Shown here: one piece after another, positions 5,925 to 5,925 of the stretch | Position numbering within the stretch: the first letter of the stretch is position 1 | How the letters are laid out: each line of letters begins with the position of its first letter | Source: Eggerthellaceae bacterium | Lineage (GTDB): Bacteria > Actinomycetota > Coriobacteriia > Coriobacteriales > Eggerthellaceae | NCBI GenBank assembly: GCA_003452695.1 | Contig: DMNP01000396.1 | Coordinates: 510 to 6,434, forward strand | DNA length: 5,925 nucleotides | Direction: 5' to 3' | Program-made: the position numbers and the translations under genes | Notes under the pieces: model-generated | Databases searched by the model: none | Told to the model about the DNA's origin: nothing | What the model saw: the letters and a program-made list of their open reading frames with translations, nothing else

Positions 5925-5925
5925 A

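Noticed and set aside
5061..5925. Possible CRISPR array or minisatellite
   Set aside because: The period is about 231-246 bp, units are translated in one frame and conserved as protein, so it is a coding repeat.

Overview
The window looks like a chromosomal piece of a high-GC, gut-type actinobacterium, most likely of the Coriobacteriia (an Eggerthella, Gordonibacter or Adlercreutzia kind of genome). This rests on GC-rich codon use, strong GGAGG-type ribosome sites, a DUF1703-type AAA/PD-(D/E)XK gene, a GC-rich REP-like repeat, and a very large Ala-rich surface protein of the style common in gut Actinobacteria and Firmicutes. The taxonomic guess is inference from style, not a database match.

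Layout. (1) Positions 2-861, plus strand: the 3' part of a polar amino-acid ABC transporter ATPase (GlnQ/HisP class). Its frame is broken by one missing base in a run of six C at 412-417, exactly where the conserved C-terminal motif of the family should be read. Beyond the ATPase it carries an unusual extension of about 120 residues. (2) 862-955: short convergent gap with a perfect 12-bp inverted repeat (927-952) that can stop transcription from both sides. (3) 956-2701, minus strand: a complete 581-residue AAA-ATPase-like protein with a C-terminal PD-(D/E)XK nuclease-like domain. (4) 2702-3038: divergent intergenic region. It holds a 97-bp REP/BIME-like stem-loop (26-bp arms), two matching -10 regions embedded in a 12-bp inverted repeat, and a hairpin just before the next ribosome site. 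(5) 3039-5924, plus strand: the 5' part of a giant secreted surface protein that is open through the window's right edge (962 codons, no stop). It has a signal peptide, an N-terminal globular region, four Ig/MBG-like modules, a helical module, and then the first four units of a ~77-82-residue Ala-rich helical repeat.

The genes do not form one operon. The transporter fragment ends a leftward unit, the AAA/PD-(D/E)XK gene stands alone, and the surface protein is transcribed divergently from it. The points most worth a second look are the C-tract frameshift with the extended ABC protein, the BIME-like element between paired promoters, and the mosaic repeat array of the surface protein, where unit 3 is a junction of a unit-2-like half and a unit-1-like half. 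I see no RNA gene, CRISPR array, transposase or clear new defence system here.
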